Below the pieces are notes generated by a model. It made no database searches, had not been told where the DNA came from, and worked only from the letters and a program-made list of their open reading frames with translations. Both the position numbers and the translations under genes were made by a program. A stretch of DNA of 64,000 nt from Variovorax sp. Root411. Its GTDB lineage: Bacteria; Pseudomonadota; Gammaproteobacteria; Burkholderiales; Burkholderiaceae_C. Numbering within the stretch: the stretch's first letter is position 1; every line of letters begins with the position of its first letter. Location: positions 55,558 to 119,557 of the forward strand of contig NZ_LMDW01000018.1 of assembly GCF_001425205.1 (NCBI RefSeq), read 5' to 3'. Of this stretch, positions 1-8,088 are shown one piece after another.

Positions 1-84
1 ACAGGGCGTCGGGTGCTCCCCGCAGCGAAATAAAGGAGGAGCGAAGCGGGGGACATTCGCGGAGGGGAGTACCCGGCGGCCTGT
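1..84. repeat. Imperfect inverted repeat upstream of livMG
   Basis: Bases 1-20 and 65-84 are imperfect reverse complements (arms beginning acaggg and ending cctgt) and enclose a second small hairpin with arms ccccgc (18-23) and gcgggg (46-51). This resembles the GC-rich palindromic intergenic repeats common in Comamonadaceae. It is cut by the window edge, so its full extent is unknown. Nothing else is evident up to the start codon at 154. Confidence 0.5.
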
Positions 85-153
85 GCACGCACCCCGAATG
101 CACTCGAAGCGAACGCAAGCGCCCTGAAACACAACACGCGATGGATCACTGAG

Positions 154-1965
154 ATGGAAGCGCTCCTGAACCCTTCTTCAAGCCAGGCGCCAGACAAGAG
201 CCTGCTGCGCACCTGGGGCCCGCTCGCACTGATCCTGGTGCTGATCGCGCTGCCGTTCCTGCCGCTGCCCGACTTCTGGATCATCCAGCTCAACTACATC
301 GGCATCTACACGCTGCCCGTGCTCGGCCTCGTGCTGCTCACCGGCGTCGGCGGCCTCACCTCCTTCGGGCAGGCGGCCTTCGTGGGCATCGGCGCGTACA
401 CCACCGCCTACCTCACGGTGAACACCGGCCTGTCGCCATGGGTCACGCTGTTCATCGGCCTGGCGCTCACCGGCCTCAGCGCCGCGTTCATCGGCGCGAT
501 CACGCTGCGCATGTCGGGCCACTACCTGCCGCTGGCGACCATCGCGTGGGCGCTGTCGCTGTACTACCTCATGGGCAACCTCGATGCGCTCGGCAAGTAC
601 GACGGCATCCTGGGCGTGAAGGGGCTGTCGCTGTTCGGTTTCGAGTTCGGCCAGCAGCGGCTGTTCTACGGCGTCGTCTGGGCTTTCGCGATCCTCGCTG
701 CGTTCGCGGTGATCCGCCTGCTCGATTCGCGCAGCGGCCGCGCCATCCGTTCGCTGGCCGGCGGCTCGCAGATGGCCGAGGCCATGGGCGTGAACACGCT
801 GCGCTTCAAGATCGGCATCTTCGTGCTGGCGGCCATGCTCGCATCGATCTCGGGCTGGCTGTTCGCGCACTTCCAGCGCACGGTGAACCCCTCGCCCTTC
901 GGCCTGAAAATGGGCATCGAATACCTGTTCATGGCGGTGCTCGGCGGCGCGGCCCACGTGTGGGGCGCCATCGCAGGTGCCGGCGTGGTCAAGCTGCTCG
1001 AAGACCAATTGCAGGTGCTGCTGCCCAAGCTCATCGGCACGGCCGGCAGCTACGAGTTGATCGTGTTCGGCATCATGATCGTGCTGGTGCTCAAGTACCT
1101 GCCCAGCGGGCTGTGGGCCTTCGTCGACCGGCGCCTGCCGCGTCCGCGCCGCAGCGTCGACTGGCAGGATGCGAAGGACCTGCCCGCGCGCGCCAAGCCG
1201 GCTGCCGGCGAGGTGGTGCTCGACGTGCAGGCCATCCGCAAGACCTTCGGCGGGCTGGTGGCGGTGAACGACATCAGCTTCCAGACGCGTGCCGGCCAGA
1301 TCGTCGGCCTCATCGGGCCGAACGGCGCGGGCAAGTCGACCACCTTCAACCTCGTGACCGGCGTGCTCGGGCTTTCGGGCGGCGCGGTGCGCTTCCGTGG
1401 CGAGGCTATCGGCGGGCTGGGCGCGCGACAGATCGCGCAGCGCGGCGTGTCGCGCACCTTCCAGCACGTGAAGATGGTGGCCGACATGACGGTGCTCGAG
1501 AACGTGGCGCTGGGCGCCCACCTGCGCGGCCACAAAGGTGCCGTCGCCGCCATGCTGCGCATCGACCGCACGGAAGAGCGCGCGCTGTTCCGCGAGGCCG
1601 AGCGCCAGCTGCAGCGCGTAGGCATGGGCGACTACCTGCACGAGATCGCAGGCAACCTCGCCATGGGCCAGCAGCGCCTGCTGGAGATTGCGCGCGCACT
1701 GTGCGCCGACCCGGCCCTGCTGCTGCTCGACGAGCCCGCGGCCGGCCTGCGCCACAAGGAAAAGGAAGCGCTGGGCAAGGTGCTGCGGCAGCTGCGCAGC
1801 GAAGGCATGAGCATCCTGCTGGTCGAGCACGACATGGGGCTGGTGATGGACATCTGCGACCACATCGTGGTGATGGAATTCGGCACGCACCTGATGGAGG
1901 GCACGCCCGCCGAAGTGCAGAACAGCGACAAGGTGCGCGCGGCTTACCTCGGAACGGAGCATTGA
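154..1965 (+). CDS. livM-livG: Fused branched-chain amino acid/aromatic acid ABC transporter permease-ATPase (LivM-LivG)
   Basis: This 603-residue protein joins two transporter subunits. Residues about 1-330 are a LivM-type permease with many hydrophobic helices and the GLTSFGQAAFVGIGAY loop. Residues about 350-603 are a LivG-type ATPase with Walker A GPNGAGKST near 388 and Walker B LLLLDEPA near 522. The signature loop reads LAMGQQR, not LSGGQ. LivF starts one base after the stop, so the two are co-expressed. The LivH permease and the binding protein must lie upstream of the window or elsewhere. The Liv family imports hydrophobic amino acids, but many members take aromatic acids. The next genes (esterase, acyl-CoA dehydrogenase, MarR) favour an aromatic substrate, which is inference. 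Confidence 0.92.
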   Translation: MEALLNPSSSQAPDKSLLRTWGPLALILVLIALPFLPLPDFWIIQLNYIGIYTLPVLGLVLLTGVGGLTSFGQAAFVGIGAYTTAYLTVNTGLSPWVTLFIGLALTGLSAAFIGAITLRMSGHYLPLATIAWALSLYYLMGNLDALGKYDGILGVKGLSLFGFEFGQQRLFYGVVWAFAILAAFAVIRLLDSRSGRAIRSLAGGSQMAEAMGVNTLRFKIGIFVLAAMLASISGWLFAHFQRTVNPSPFGLKMGIEYLFMAVLGGAAHVWGAIAGAGVVKLLEDQLQVLLPKLIGTAGSYELIVFGIMIVLVLKYLPSGLWAFVDRRLPRPRRSVDWQDAKDLPARAKPAAGEVVLDVQAIRKTFGGLVAVNDISFQTRAGQIVGLIGPNGAGKSTTFNLVTGVLGLSGGAVRFRGEAIGGLGARQIAQRGVSRTFQHVKMVADMTVLENVALGAHLRGHKGAVAAMLRIDRTEERALFREAERQLQRVGMGDYLHEIAGNLAMGQQRLLEIARALCADPALLLLDEPAAGLRHKEKEALGKVLRQLRSEGMSILLVEHDMGLVMDICDHIVVMEFGTHLMEGTPAEVQNSDKVRAAYLGTEH

Positions 1966-1966
1966 G

Positions 1967-2704
1967 ATGACCACAACCCCCCTGCTCCACATCCGCGACC
2001 TGCACGCCGGCTACGGCCGTGCCGAAGTGCTGCACGGCATCGACCTGAAAGCCGGCCAGGGCAGCGTCGTCACCGTGATCGGCCCGAACGGGGCCGGCAA
2101 ATCCACGCTGCTCAATGCGCTGATGGGCGTGCTGCCTTCGAAGGGCATCATCGAGTTCAAGGGCCAGCCCATCTCCACGATGACGCTCGAAGAGCGCGTG
2201 ATGCTCGGCATCGCACTCGTGCCCGAGAAGCGCGAGCTGTTCGGCACCATGCCGGTGGAAGACAACCTCGTGCTCGGCGGTTTTCGCCAGGTGCGGCTGC
2301 GCAACAAGCAGTGGCGCGACCGCATCGACGAGGTCTACACGCTGTTCCCGCGCCTGAAGGAGCGCCGCGCGCAGCTGGCCGGCACGCTGTCGGGCGGCGA
2401 GCGGCAGATGCTGGCGGTGGGCCGCGCGCTGATGTCGCGCCCCACGCTGCTGATGCTCGACGAACCCAGCCTGGGCCTTGCGCCGCTGGTCGTGCAGGAG
2501 ATCTTCCGCACGGTCGATGCGCTGCGCGCCACGGGCGTCACCATCCTGCTGGTCGAGCAGAACGCGCGCGCCGCGCTCGAAGTGGCCGACCACGGCTATG
2601 TGCTCGAGATGGGCAGCGTGAGCCTCGAAGGCGAAGCGAAGAAGCTGGCGGTCGATTCGCGCGTGATCGACACCTACCTGGGCGCGGCAAAAAAAGCCGC
2701 CTGA
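1967..2704 (+). CDS. livF: Branched-chain amino acid-type ABC transporter ATPase LivF
   Basis: This 245-residue ATPase is of normal LivF length. It has Walker A GPNGAGKST near residue 42, the canonical signature LSGGERQ and Walker B LLMLDEPSLGL. Its ATG follows the livM-livG stop by one base, which implies translational coupling. It should pair with the LivG half of the upstream fusion as the second ATPase of the importer. Confidence 0.95.
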   Translation: MTTTPLLHIRDLHAGYGRAEVLHGIDLKAGQGSVVTVIGPNGAGKSTLLNALMGVLPSKGIIEFKGQPISTMTLEERVMLGIALVPEKRELFGTMPVEDNLVLGGFRQVRLRNKQWRDRIDEVYTLFPRLKERRAQLAGTLSGGERQMLAVGRALMSRPTLLMLDEPSLGLAPLVVQEIFRTVDALRATGVTILLVEQNARAALEVADHGYVLEMGSVSLEGEAKKLAVDSRVIDTYLGAAKKAA

Positions 2705-2739
2705 AGACAGCGTCGCGGCCTGCGCGGCAAGGAGAAGAC

Positions 2740-4476
2740 ATGAACCGACAGCGCCACATCCCCCTCGGCCTGTGCGCGACCGCGCTCGGGGTTGCTGCAT
2801 TGCTTGCGGCCTGCGCGGGGCAATCCCGTGCACCGCATGCGCCGCTGGCCGCCGCGCGTCCTGGCACGCTGCAGGCCTGCACCGACCTCGCCGCGCGCGC
2901 TGCGCTGCCGGGCACGGTCTACAGCTCGGCCACCGAAGTGCCTGCGGGCACCGTCACGATCGGCGGCGTGGCAATGGCCGCACCCGCGCACTGCCTCGTG
3001 CAGGGCCGCATGAACGAACGCACCAGCCCCGTCGACAACCAGCGCTACGCCGTCGGCTTCGAGATGCGGCTGCCGGTGGCATGGAACGGCCGCTTCTTCT
3101 ACCAGGCCAACGGCGGGCTCGACGGCGTGGTGGTGCCCGCGCTCGGTGGCATCGGCGGTGGCGCTCCGCGCAGCAGCGCGCTGCAGATGGGCTTCGCCGT
3201 CATCAGTTCCGATGCCGGCCATGCCGGTTCGATGGGCCCGCGCTTCGGGCTCGACCCGCAGGCACGGCTCGACTACGGCTACAACGCCGTCGCGCAGCTC
3301 ACGCCGATGGCGAAGAACCTGATCGCCAAGGCCTACGGCCGCGGGCCCGACCGCTCCTACTTCGGCGGCTGCTCCAACGGCGGCCGGCATGCGATGGTGG
3401 CCGCGGTGCGTTCGGCGCAGCAGTACGACGGCATCCTCGCGGGCGACCCTGGCTTCAACCTGCCGAAGGCGGCGGTGGCACAGCTCTACGGTGCGCAGCA
3501 ATACGCAGCCGTGGCCAGCGCGAAGACGCCGGCTGGCCAGCCCGACCTGCAGAGTGCCTTCACACCGGCCGAGATGAAGCTGGTGGCCGACAAGGTGCTG
3601 CAGCGCTGCGATGCACTCGATGGATTGGCGGACGGCATCGTGTCGAACGTGCGGGCCTGCCAGGCGCGCTTCGACATCCAGGCGGCCGTGCCCACCTGCG
3701 CCGCGGGCACGCGTGACGGCATGTGCCTCAGCGCGCCGCAGAAGAACGCACTCGCCAACGTGTTCGTCAAGGGTGCGCGCAACAGCGCAGGCCAGTCGCT
3801 CTACAGCAGCTTCCCGTTCGATGCGGGCGTGAGCGGCAGCAACTGGCGCGAGTGGAAGTTCGCAAGTCCGCCGACGCGCGACGCAGGTGCCGTGGGCTTC
3901 ATCTTCACCACGCCGCCGCTGGCCGACCGGCCGCAGGGCCTGCCCTTCGCGCTGGGCTTCGACATGGACCGCGACGCTCCGCGCATCACGGCCACCGACG
4001 GCGTGTTCCACGAGTCGGCGCTCTCGTTCATGACGCCGCCGGACGCGGCCAACCTGGGCGCGCTGCGCGACAAGGGCGGCCGCATGATCGTCTACCACGG
4101 CACCAGCGACCCGGTGTTCTCGTCCGACGACACCGCCGCCTGGTACGAGCGCGTGCAGGCCGCGAACGGCGGCGATGCATCTGCGTTCGCGCGCTACTTC
4201 CCCGTGCCCGGCATGAACCACTGCGCAGGCGGCCCTGCGACCGACCAGTTCGACATGCTGAGCGCGCTGGTCGATTGGGTTGAGCAGGGCAAGGCGCCCG
4301 CGTCGGTCACCGCCGCCGCCCGCGGTGCGGGCACGCCGGTGCCCAACGCCGAAGTGCCGGCCAACTGGTCGGCGCAGCGCACGCGGCCGCTGTGCCCCTA
4401 TCCACAGGTCGCCACCTACACCGGTGGCGACACGGAGCGCGCGAGCAGTTTCGCCTGCAAGCCCCCTGCCCCATAG
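2740..4476 (+). CDS. Tannase/feruloyl esterase family lipoprotein
   Basis: The 578-residue product starts at ATG 2740 behind a good Shine-Dalgarno (aaggagaag). The N terminus is a lipoprotein signal ending in LLAAC, so the mature enzyme is probably anchored in the periplasm or outer membrane. The tannase-family catalytic Ser lies in GGCSNGGRH (Ser212, preceded by Cys211). The catalytic His lies in GMNHC (His494, followed by Cys495). This matches the CS-D-HC arrangement, in which a disulfide ties the two active-site loops together. The family hydrolyses esters of hydroxycinnamic or gallic acids. With an acid transporter upstream and an acyl-CoA dehydrogenase downstream, it probably releases an aromatic acid for uptake; the exact ester is unknown. 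Confidence 0.88.
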   Translation: MNRQRHIPLGLCATALGVAALLAACAGQSRAPHAPLAAARPGTLQACTDLAARAALPGTVYSSATEVPAGTVTIGGVAMAAPAHCLVQGRMNERTSPVDNQRYAVGFEMRLPVAWNGRFFYQANGGLDGVVVPALGGIGGGAPRSSALQMGFAVISSDAGHAGSMGPRFGLDPQARLDYGYNAVAQLTPMAKNLIAKAYGRGPDRSYFGGCSNGGRHAMVAAVRSAQQYDGILAGDPGFNLPKAAVAQLYGAQQYAAVASAKTPAGQPDLQSAFTPAEMKLVADKVLQRCDALDGLADGIVSNVRACQARFDIQAAVPTCAAGTRDGMCLSAPQKNALANVFVKGARNSAGQSLYSSFPFDAGVSGSNWREWKFASPPTRDAGAVGFIFTTPPLADRPQGLPFALGFDMDRDAPRITATDGVFHESALSFMTPPDAANLGALRDKGGRMIVYHGTSDPVFSSDDTAAWYERVQAANGGDASAFARYFPVPGMNHCAGGPATDQFDMLSALVDWVEQGKAPASVTAAARGAGTPVPNAEVPANWSAQRTRPLCPYPQVATYTGGDTERASSFACKPPAP

Positions 4477-4490
4477 ATTTCCGCTCCCCG

Positions 4491-6236
4491 ATGGACTATC
4501 AACCCCGCCCCGAAGACGTCCGTTTTCTGCTCAATGCCGTGCTCGATGCGCCCGCGCGCCTGGCCGCGCTCGCGCCCTTTGCAGAAATCGACGAGGCGCT
4601 GCAGTCGCAGGTGCTCGAAGAAGCGGGCCGCTTCGTCGGCGAAGTGGTCGCGCCCATCAACCGTGGCGGCGACGAAATCGGATGCCGCTTTGCCGATGGC
4701 GAAGTGACCTGCCCGCCCGGTTTTCGCGAGGCGTACCAGGCCTTCGTCGACGGTGGCTGGCCTGCCCTCTCGGCCGCGACGGAAGATGGCGGCCAGGGCC
4801 TGCCGGCGGTGCTCGAAGCCGTGCTCTACGAATGGCTGGCCGCCGCCAACCACGGCCTGACGATGGCGCCCGGCCTGCTGCACGGCGCGTATGCCTGCCT
4901 CAAGCACCATGGCAGCGACGAACTGAAGCAACGCTACCTGCAGAAGATCGCCACCGGCGAATGGCTCGCCACGATGTGCCTCACCGAGGCGCACGCAGGC
5001 AGCGACCTGGGCCAGGTGCGCACGCGCGCCCTGCCGCAGGCCGACGGCAGTCTGCGGGTGAATGGCGGCAAGATCTTCATCTCCGGCGGCGAACACGACC
5101 TGACGCCGAACATCGTGCACCTTGTGCTGTGCCGCTTGCCCGATGCGCCGGCCGGCCCCAAGGGCCTATCGCTGGTGCTCGTGCCCAAGCTGTTGCCCGA
5201 TGGCTCACGCAATGCGGTGCACTGCGAGCGCATCGAGGAAAAGATGGGTCTGCATGGCAGCCCCACCTGCACGATGCGCTTCGACGATGCCGCCGGTTGG
5301 CTGGTCGGTGAGCCCGGCCATGGTTTGGCCGCGATGTTCGTGATGATGAATTCCGCGCGCCTGCACGTCGCGCTGCAGGGCATCGGCCTGCTCGATGCCG
5401 CGTGGCAGAAGGCCGATGCCTATGCCGCCGAACGCCGCCAGATGCGCGCGCCCGGCCCCGTGCCCGCCAGCCGCGGCGCCGAGCCGGCCGACCTGATTGC
5501 CGAGCACCCCGCCGTGCGCCGCATCCTCGACACGCAGCGCGCCTGGATCGACGGCGCGCGCACCCTCGCCTACCGCAGCGCGCTGATGCTCGACGTGGCC
5601 GCGCACGACGCCGATCCCAAGGCCCGCGAACAAGCGCAGCGCTGGTGCTCGCTCGTCACGCCGGTGCTCAAGGCCGCGTGCACGCAGCAAGCCTTCCACG
5701 GCGCAAGCGAATGCCTGCAGGTGTTCGGCGGCCACGGCTACGTGCGCGAATGGGGCATCGAGCAGGTGGTGCGCGATGCGCGCGTGACCATGATCTACGA
5801 GGGCACCAACGAGATCCAGGCCATCGACCTGCTGGTGCGCAAGGTGCTGCCCGACGGCGGCACCGGCATGTCGGCCGTGCTGCTCGAACTTCGCGACACG
5901 CTCGACGCTTCGCGCGAGGCCGATGCCGACGCGCAGCGCCGGCTGGTGCAGCTGCGCTACCTGTGCACCACGGTGGCGATTGCAGCGCAAGCCAACGCCG
6001 TGCTGCCGTACGAAATAGCCGACGACTACCTGCGCGTGACGATGCTCGCGTTGATGGCGTGGGCCTGGGCCCGCATCGAGGCCGCCGCCCCGCAGGACGC
6101 CGCACGGGCGCGCACGGCCGACGCCTTCCGCCGCTGGGTGCTGCCCGAGTTCGAGATGCGGCTGGGCATCGTCAAGCGGGCCTGCGAGACGGTCGCACTG
6201 GCCCATGCCGCGCAGCCGCCTGGTGTCGCACGGTAG
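4491..6236 (+). CDS. Acyl-CoA dehydrogenase with C-terminal extension (DmdC-like)
   Basis: The 581-residue flavoprotein is longer than the usual 380-residue acyl-CoA dehydrogenases. It has the layout of the long family that includes 3-methylmercaptopropionyl-CoA dehydrogenase. The FAD/substrate motif LTEAHAGSDLG, the VFGGHGYVREWGIEQ segment and the conserved YEGTNEIQ are visible. A helical C-terminal domain covers roughly residues 450-581. It starts 14 bases after the esterase stop without a clear Shine-Dalgarno, so coupling is possible. The substrate cannot be read from sequence. Context suggests beta-oxidation of an aromatic or side-chain acyl-CoA. Confidence 0.88.
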   Translation: MDYQPRPEDVRFLLNAVLDAPARLAALAPFAEIDEALQSQVLEEAGRFVGEVVAPINRGGDEIGCRFADGEVTCPPGFREAYQAFVDGGWPALSAATEDGGQGLPAVLEAVLYEWLAAANHGLTMAPGLLHGAYACLKHHGSDELKQRYLQKIATGEWLATMCLTEAHAGSDLGQVRTRALPQADGSLRVNGGKIFISGGEHDLTPNIVHLVLCRLPDAPAGPKGLSLVLVPKLLPDGSRNAVHCERIEEKMGLHGSPTCTMRFDDAAGWLVGEPGHGLAAMFVMMNSARLHVALQGIGLLDAAWQKADAYAAERRQMRAPGPVPASRGAEPADLIAEHPAVRRILDTQRAWIDGARTLAYRSALMLDVAAHDADPKAREQAQRWCSLVTPVLKAACTQQAFHGASECLQVFGGHGYVREWGIEQVVRDARVTMIYEGTNEIQAIDLLVRKVLPDGGTGMSAVLLELRDTLDASREADADAQRRLVQLRYLCTTVAIAAQANAVLPYEIADDYLRVTMLALMAWAWARIEAAAPQDAARARTADAFRRWVLPEFEMRLGIVKRACETVALAHAAQPPGVAR

Positions 6237-6273
6237 GCATCCTGGATTCGCGCAGGCAGTTACGCTCTTGTCC

Positions 6274-6765
6274 ATGGCTTCCTCCTCGAAATCCGTTTCC
6301 GCGAAAGGCGAGCAGGCCGCGGCGCGGCAAGTCAAGTCGGATCGGCTCGATGCCCGCATGCTCGAAACGCTGGTCGGCTACAACGCACGCCGGGCGTGGC
6401 TGATCGTGAGCGCCTTCTTCGCGGAGCGCATGGCGCCCTATGGCCTCAAGCAGATCGACTTCTCGGTGCTCTCGCTGCTGGCGCACAACCCGGGCGCCAC
6501 GTCGCGGCAGCTGTGCAACACGCTGGACATCCTGCCGCCGAACCTCGTGAGCCTGGTGGCCACGCTGGACAGCCGGGGCCTCATCGAACGCCGTCCCCAC
6601 CCGCACGACGGCCGCGCCGTCGGCCTGCACCTCACAGCCGCCGGCGAAACGCTGATCCGCGAGGCCGAACAGACCGTGGTGCAACTGGAAGCCGACGCCA
6701 GCGCCAGGCTCACCGCCCGCGAGCGCGAGACGCTGATCAGGCTGCTGCAGAAGATCTATCTCTAG
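6274..6765 (+). CDS. MarR family transcriptional regulator
   Basis: This is a 163-residue winged-helix protein. The recognition region ATSRQLCNTLDI...LVSLVATLDSRGLIER and the wing RRPHPHDGRAVGL are typical MarR features. ATG 6274 was chosen because it gives a normal MarR N terminus. Upstream in-frame starts overlap the dehydrogenase gene. MarR proteins of this type usually repress an adjacent catabolic operon and release DNA on binding an aromatic acid or its CoA ester. The preceding transporter-esterase-dehydrogenase genes are the likely targets (inference). Confidence 0.88.
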   Translation: MASSSKSVSAKGEQAAARQVKSDRLDARMLETLVGYNARRAWLIVSAFFAERMAPYGLKQIDFSVLSLLAHNPGATSRQLCNTLDILPPNLVSLVATLDSRGLIERRPHPHDGRAVGLHLTAAGETLIREAEQTVVQLEADASARLTARERETLIRLLQKIYL

Positions 6766-6786
6766 GCTTCAGGGGGCTCGGGGGCT

Positions 6787-7440
6787 TCAGAGACCTCGCC
6801 CGACCATATCGATCACTTGCTGGCCGAGCGCATGGGCCGCCTCGGCATCCATGCCGCGCAGCGGCCCGTCGATGAGGAGCAGCGCCAGCCCGTGCACGGC
6901 GCTCCACGCGAGGTACTCGGCATTCGGGCGCCGCGCCGGGTCGAGCACGCCCGCGTCCGCCAGCCGGTCGATGGCCTTGCCCAGGAGCTGGAATGGGTCC
7001 AGCCCGCTCGCGCCGGCTTTTCCGGCGCCGAGTTCGCCGTTGCCCTCGTCGGAAATCACGAAGGCCGTGCGGAACAAGCCGGGCTCGGCCAGCGCAAAGC
7101 GCAGATAGGCGGTGCCGATGGCGCGCAGCTGCGCGCGCGCGAAATCGGCAGGAGCCTGGTCGCAAGGCAGCACTGCTAGTTCTTTCTCCATCGCGCCCGC
7201 CGCCGCGGCCAGGGCGGCTTCGCGCACCGCCAGCAAAAGCTCCTGCCGGCTGCCGAAGTGCCGGTACGCCGCGTTCGGCACGACCCCCACACGCCGCGTG
7301 GCTTCGCGCAGCACCACCGCATCCGGGCCGCCGTCACGCGCCAGTTCAATGCCCGCGTCGACCAGCGCCCGCCGCAGATCGCCGTGCCGGTACGTGCTGC
7401 GGGCGGGCGGCAGGCTGTCGGGGACGTTGTTGAGCTTCAT
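6787..7440 (-). CDS. TetR family transcriptional regulator
   Basis: The 217-residue protein has an N-terminal TetR helix-turn-helix (HGDLRRALVDAGIELARDG, then VGVVPNAAYRHFGSRQELL). A C-terminal ligand domain of the TetR_C_33 kind follows. The start at 7440 follows the HTH position; an upstream in-frame ATG at 7530 would run through the operators. It is divergent from a VOC protein and a drug exporter, with two palindromes between them. It most likely represses that exporter cluster and itself. Confidence 0.88.
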   Translation of the reverse strand: MKLNNVPDSLPPARSTYRHGDLRRALVDAGIELARDGGPDAVVLREATRRVGVVPNAAYRHFGSRQELLLAVREAALAAAAGAMEKELAVLPCDQAPADFARAQLRAIGTAYLRFALAEPGLFRTAFVISDEGNGELGAGKAGASGLDPFQLLGKAIDRLADAGVLDPARRPNAEYLAWSAVHGLALLLIDGPLRGMDAEAAHALGQQVIDMVGRGL

Positions 7441-7452
7441 TTCATTTCCATG

Positions 7453-7502
7453 TGGACACTGTCCATTATCCCTGCTATTCTTTGTGGACGGTGTACACAA
7501 AG
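7453..7502. promoter_or_regulatory. Two palindromic operators in the tetR/VOC divergent region
   Basis: TGGACACTGTCCA (7453-7465) is a near-perfect palindrome. A second one at 7480-7502 has perfect 7-bp arms CTTTGTG and CACAAAG around an imperfect core containing GGAC. Both share the TGTGGAC half-site. Their place between divergent genes, one of them tetR, makes them the probable TetR binding sites. Confidence 0.65.
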
Positions 7503-7572
7503 TAATCCGATTGTTTGCGACCCATGACACCGGGGGCTTCGCGAATTACCTCTTCAGTTCAAAGGAACCGCC

Positions 7573-8010
7573 ATGAAAGTCCAGTCTTACCTCTCGTTCG
7601 AAGGCCGCTGCGACGAAGCGCTCGGCTTCTACAAGAAGGCGCTCGGCGCCGAGGTCGTGCAGCTCATGCGCTACAGCGAAGCGCCTGCCGGAGCCCCATC
7701 GGACAACGCGGACGCCAGCTGCGGCGGCGCAATGCCCGATGCCAGCAAGGTGATGCACGCGGTGTTCCGCATCGGCGACACCGAGCTGATGGCCTCGGAC
7801 GGCCGCTGCTCGGGCCAGACGAAGTTCGAGGGCATCATGCTCGCGCTCACCGCGAAGACCGACACCGAAGTCGTCAAGTGGTTCAACGCATTGGCCGAGG
7901 GCGGGCAGGTCACGCAGCCGCTGATCCCGACCTTCTTCACCTCGAACTTCGGCATGCTGACCGACCGCTTAGGCGTAGGCTGGCTGCTGGTGGTCGAGCA
8001 GGCGGGCTGA
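7573..8010 (+). CDS. VOC (PhnB/3-demethylubiquinone methyltransferase-like) protein
   Basis: This 145-residue vicinal-oxygen-chelate protein of the PhnB-like group starts with MKVQSYLSFEGRCDEALGFYKKALGAE, a typical VOC opening. The ending, NFGMLTDRLGVGWLLV, matches the C-terminal strand of the family. An AAAGGA Shine-Dalgarno precedes ATG 7573. Its biochemical activity is unknown; PhnB-like proteins are often structural relatives of glyoxalases. It is the first gene of the cluster facing tetR and is followed by the exporter. Confidence 0.85.
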   Translation: MKVQSYLSFEGRCDEALGFYKKALGAEVVQLMRYSEAPAGAPSDNADASCGGAMPDASKVMHAVFRIGDTELMASDGRCSGQTKFEGIMLALTAKTDTEVVKWFNALAEGGQVTQPLIPTFFTSNFGMLTDRLGVGWLLVVEQAG

Positions 8011-8088
8011 CCCCGCGCCTGCATCCGTCTTGGAGGAAGCACCGCGCCATGCCCAAGACGGCCACCGAAAAGTAACCGAGGACGCTTC

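Noticed and set aside
178..1992. 604-codon open frame on the minus strand.
   Set aside because: Mirrors the livM-livG fusion, has shadow-like composition (His/Gln/Arg rich) and no domain.
1967..2704. Assignment of the first transporter to leucine/isoleucine/valine uptake.
   Set aside because: Family membership supports only the Liv type; neighbouring esterase and acyl-CoA dehydrogenase genes make an aromatic acid at least as likely, so no substrate is claimed.
8049..8075. 8-codon ORF with a good Shine-Dalgarno between the VOC gene and the exporter.
   Set aside because: Too short to support as a gene; at most a leader peptide, with no attenuator-like structure seen.
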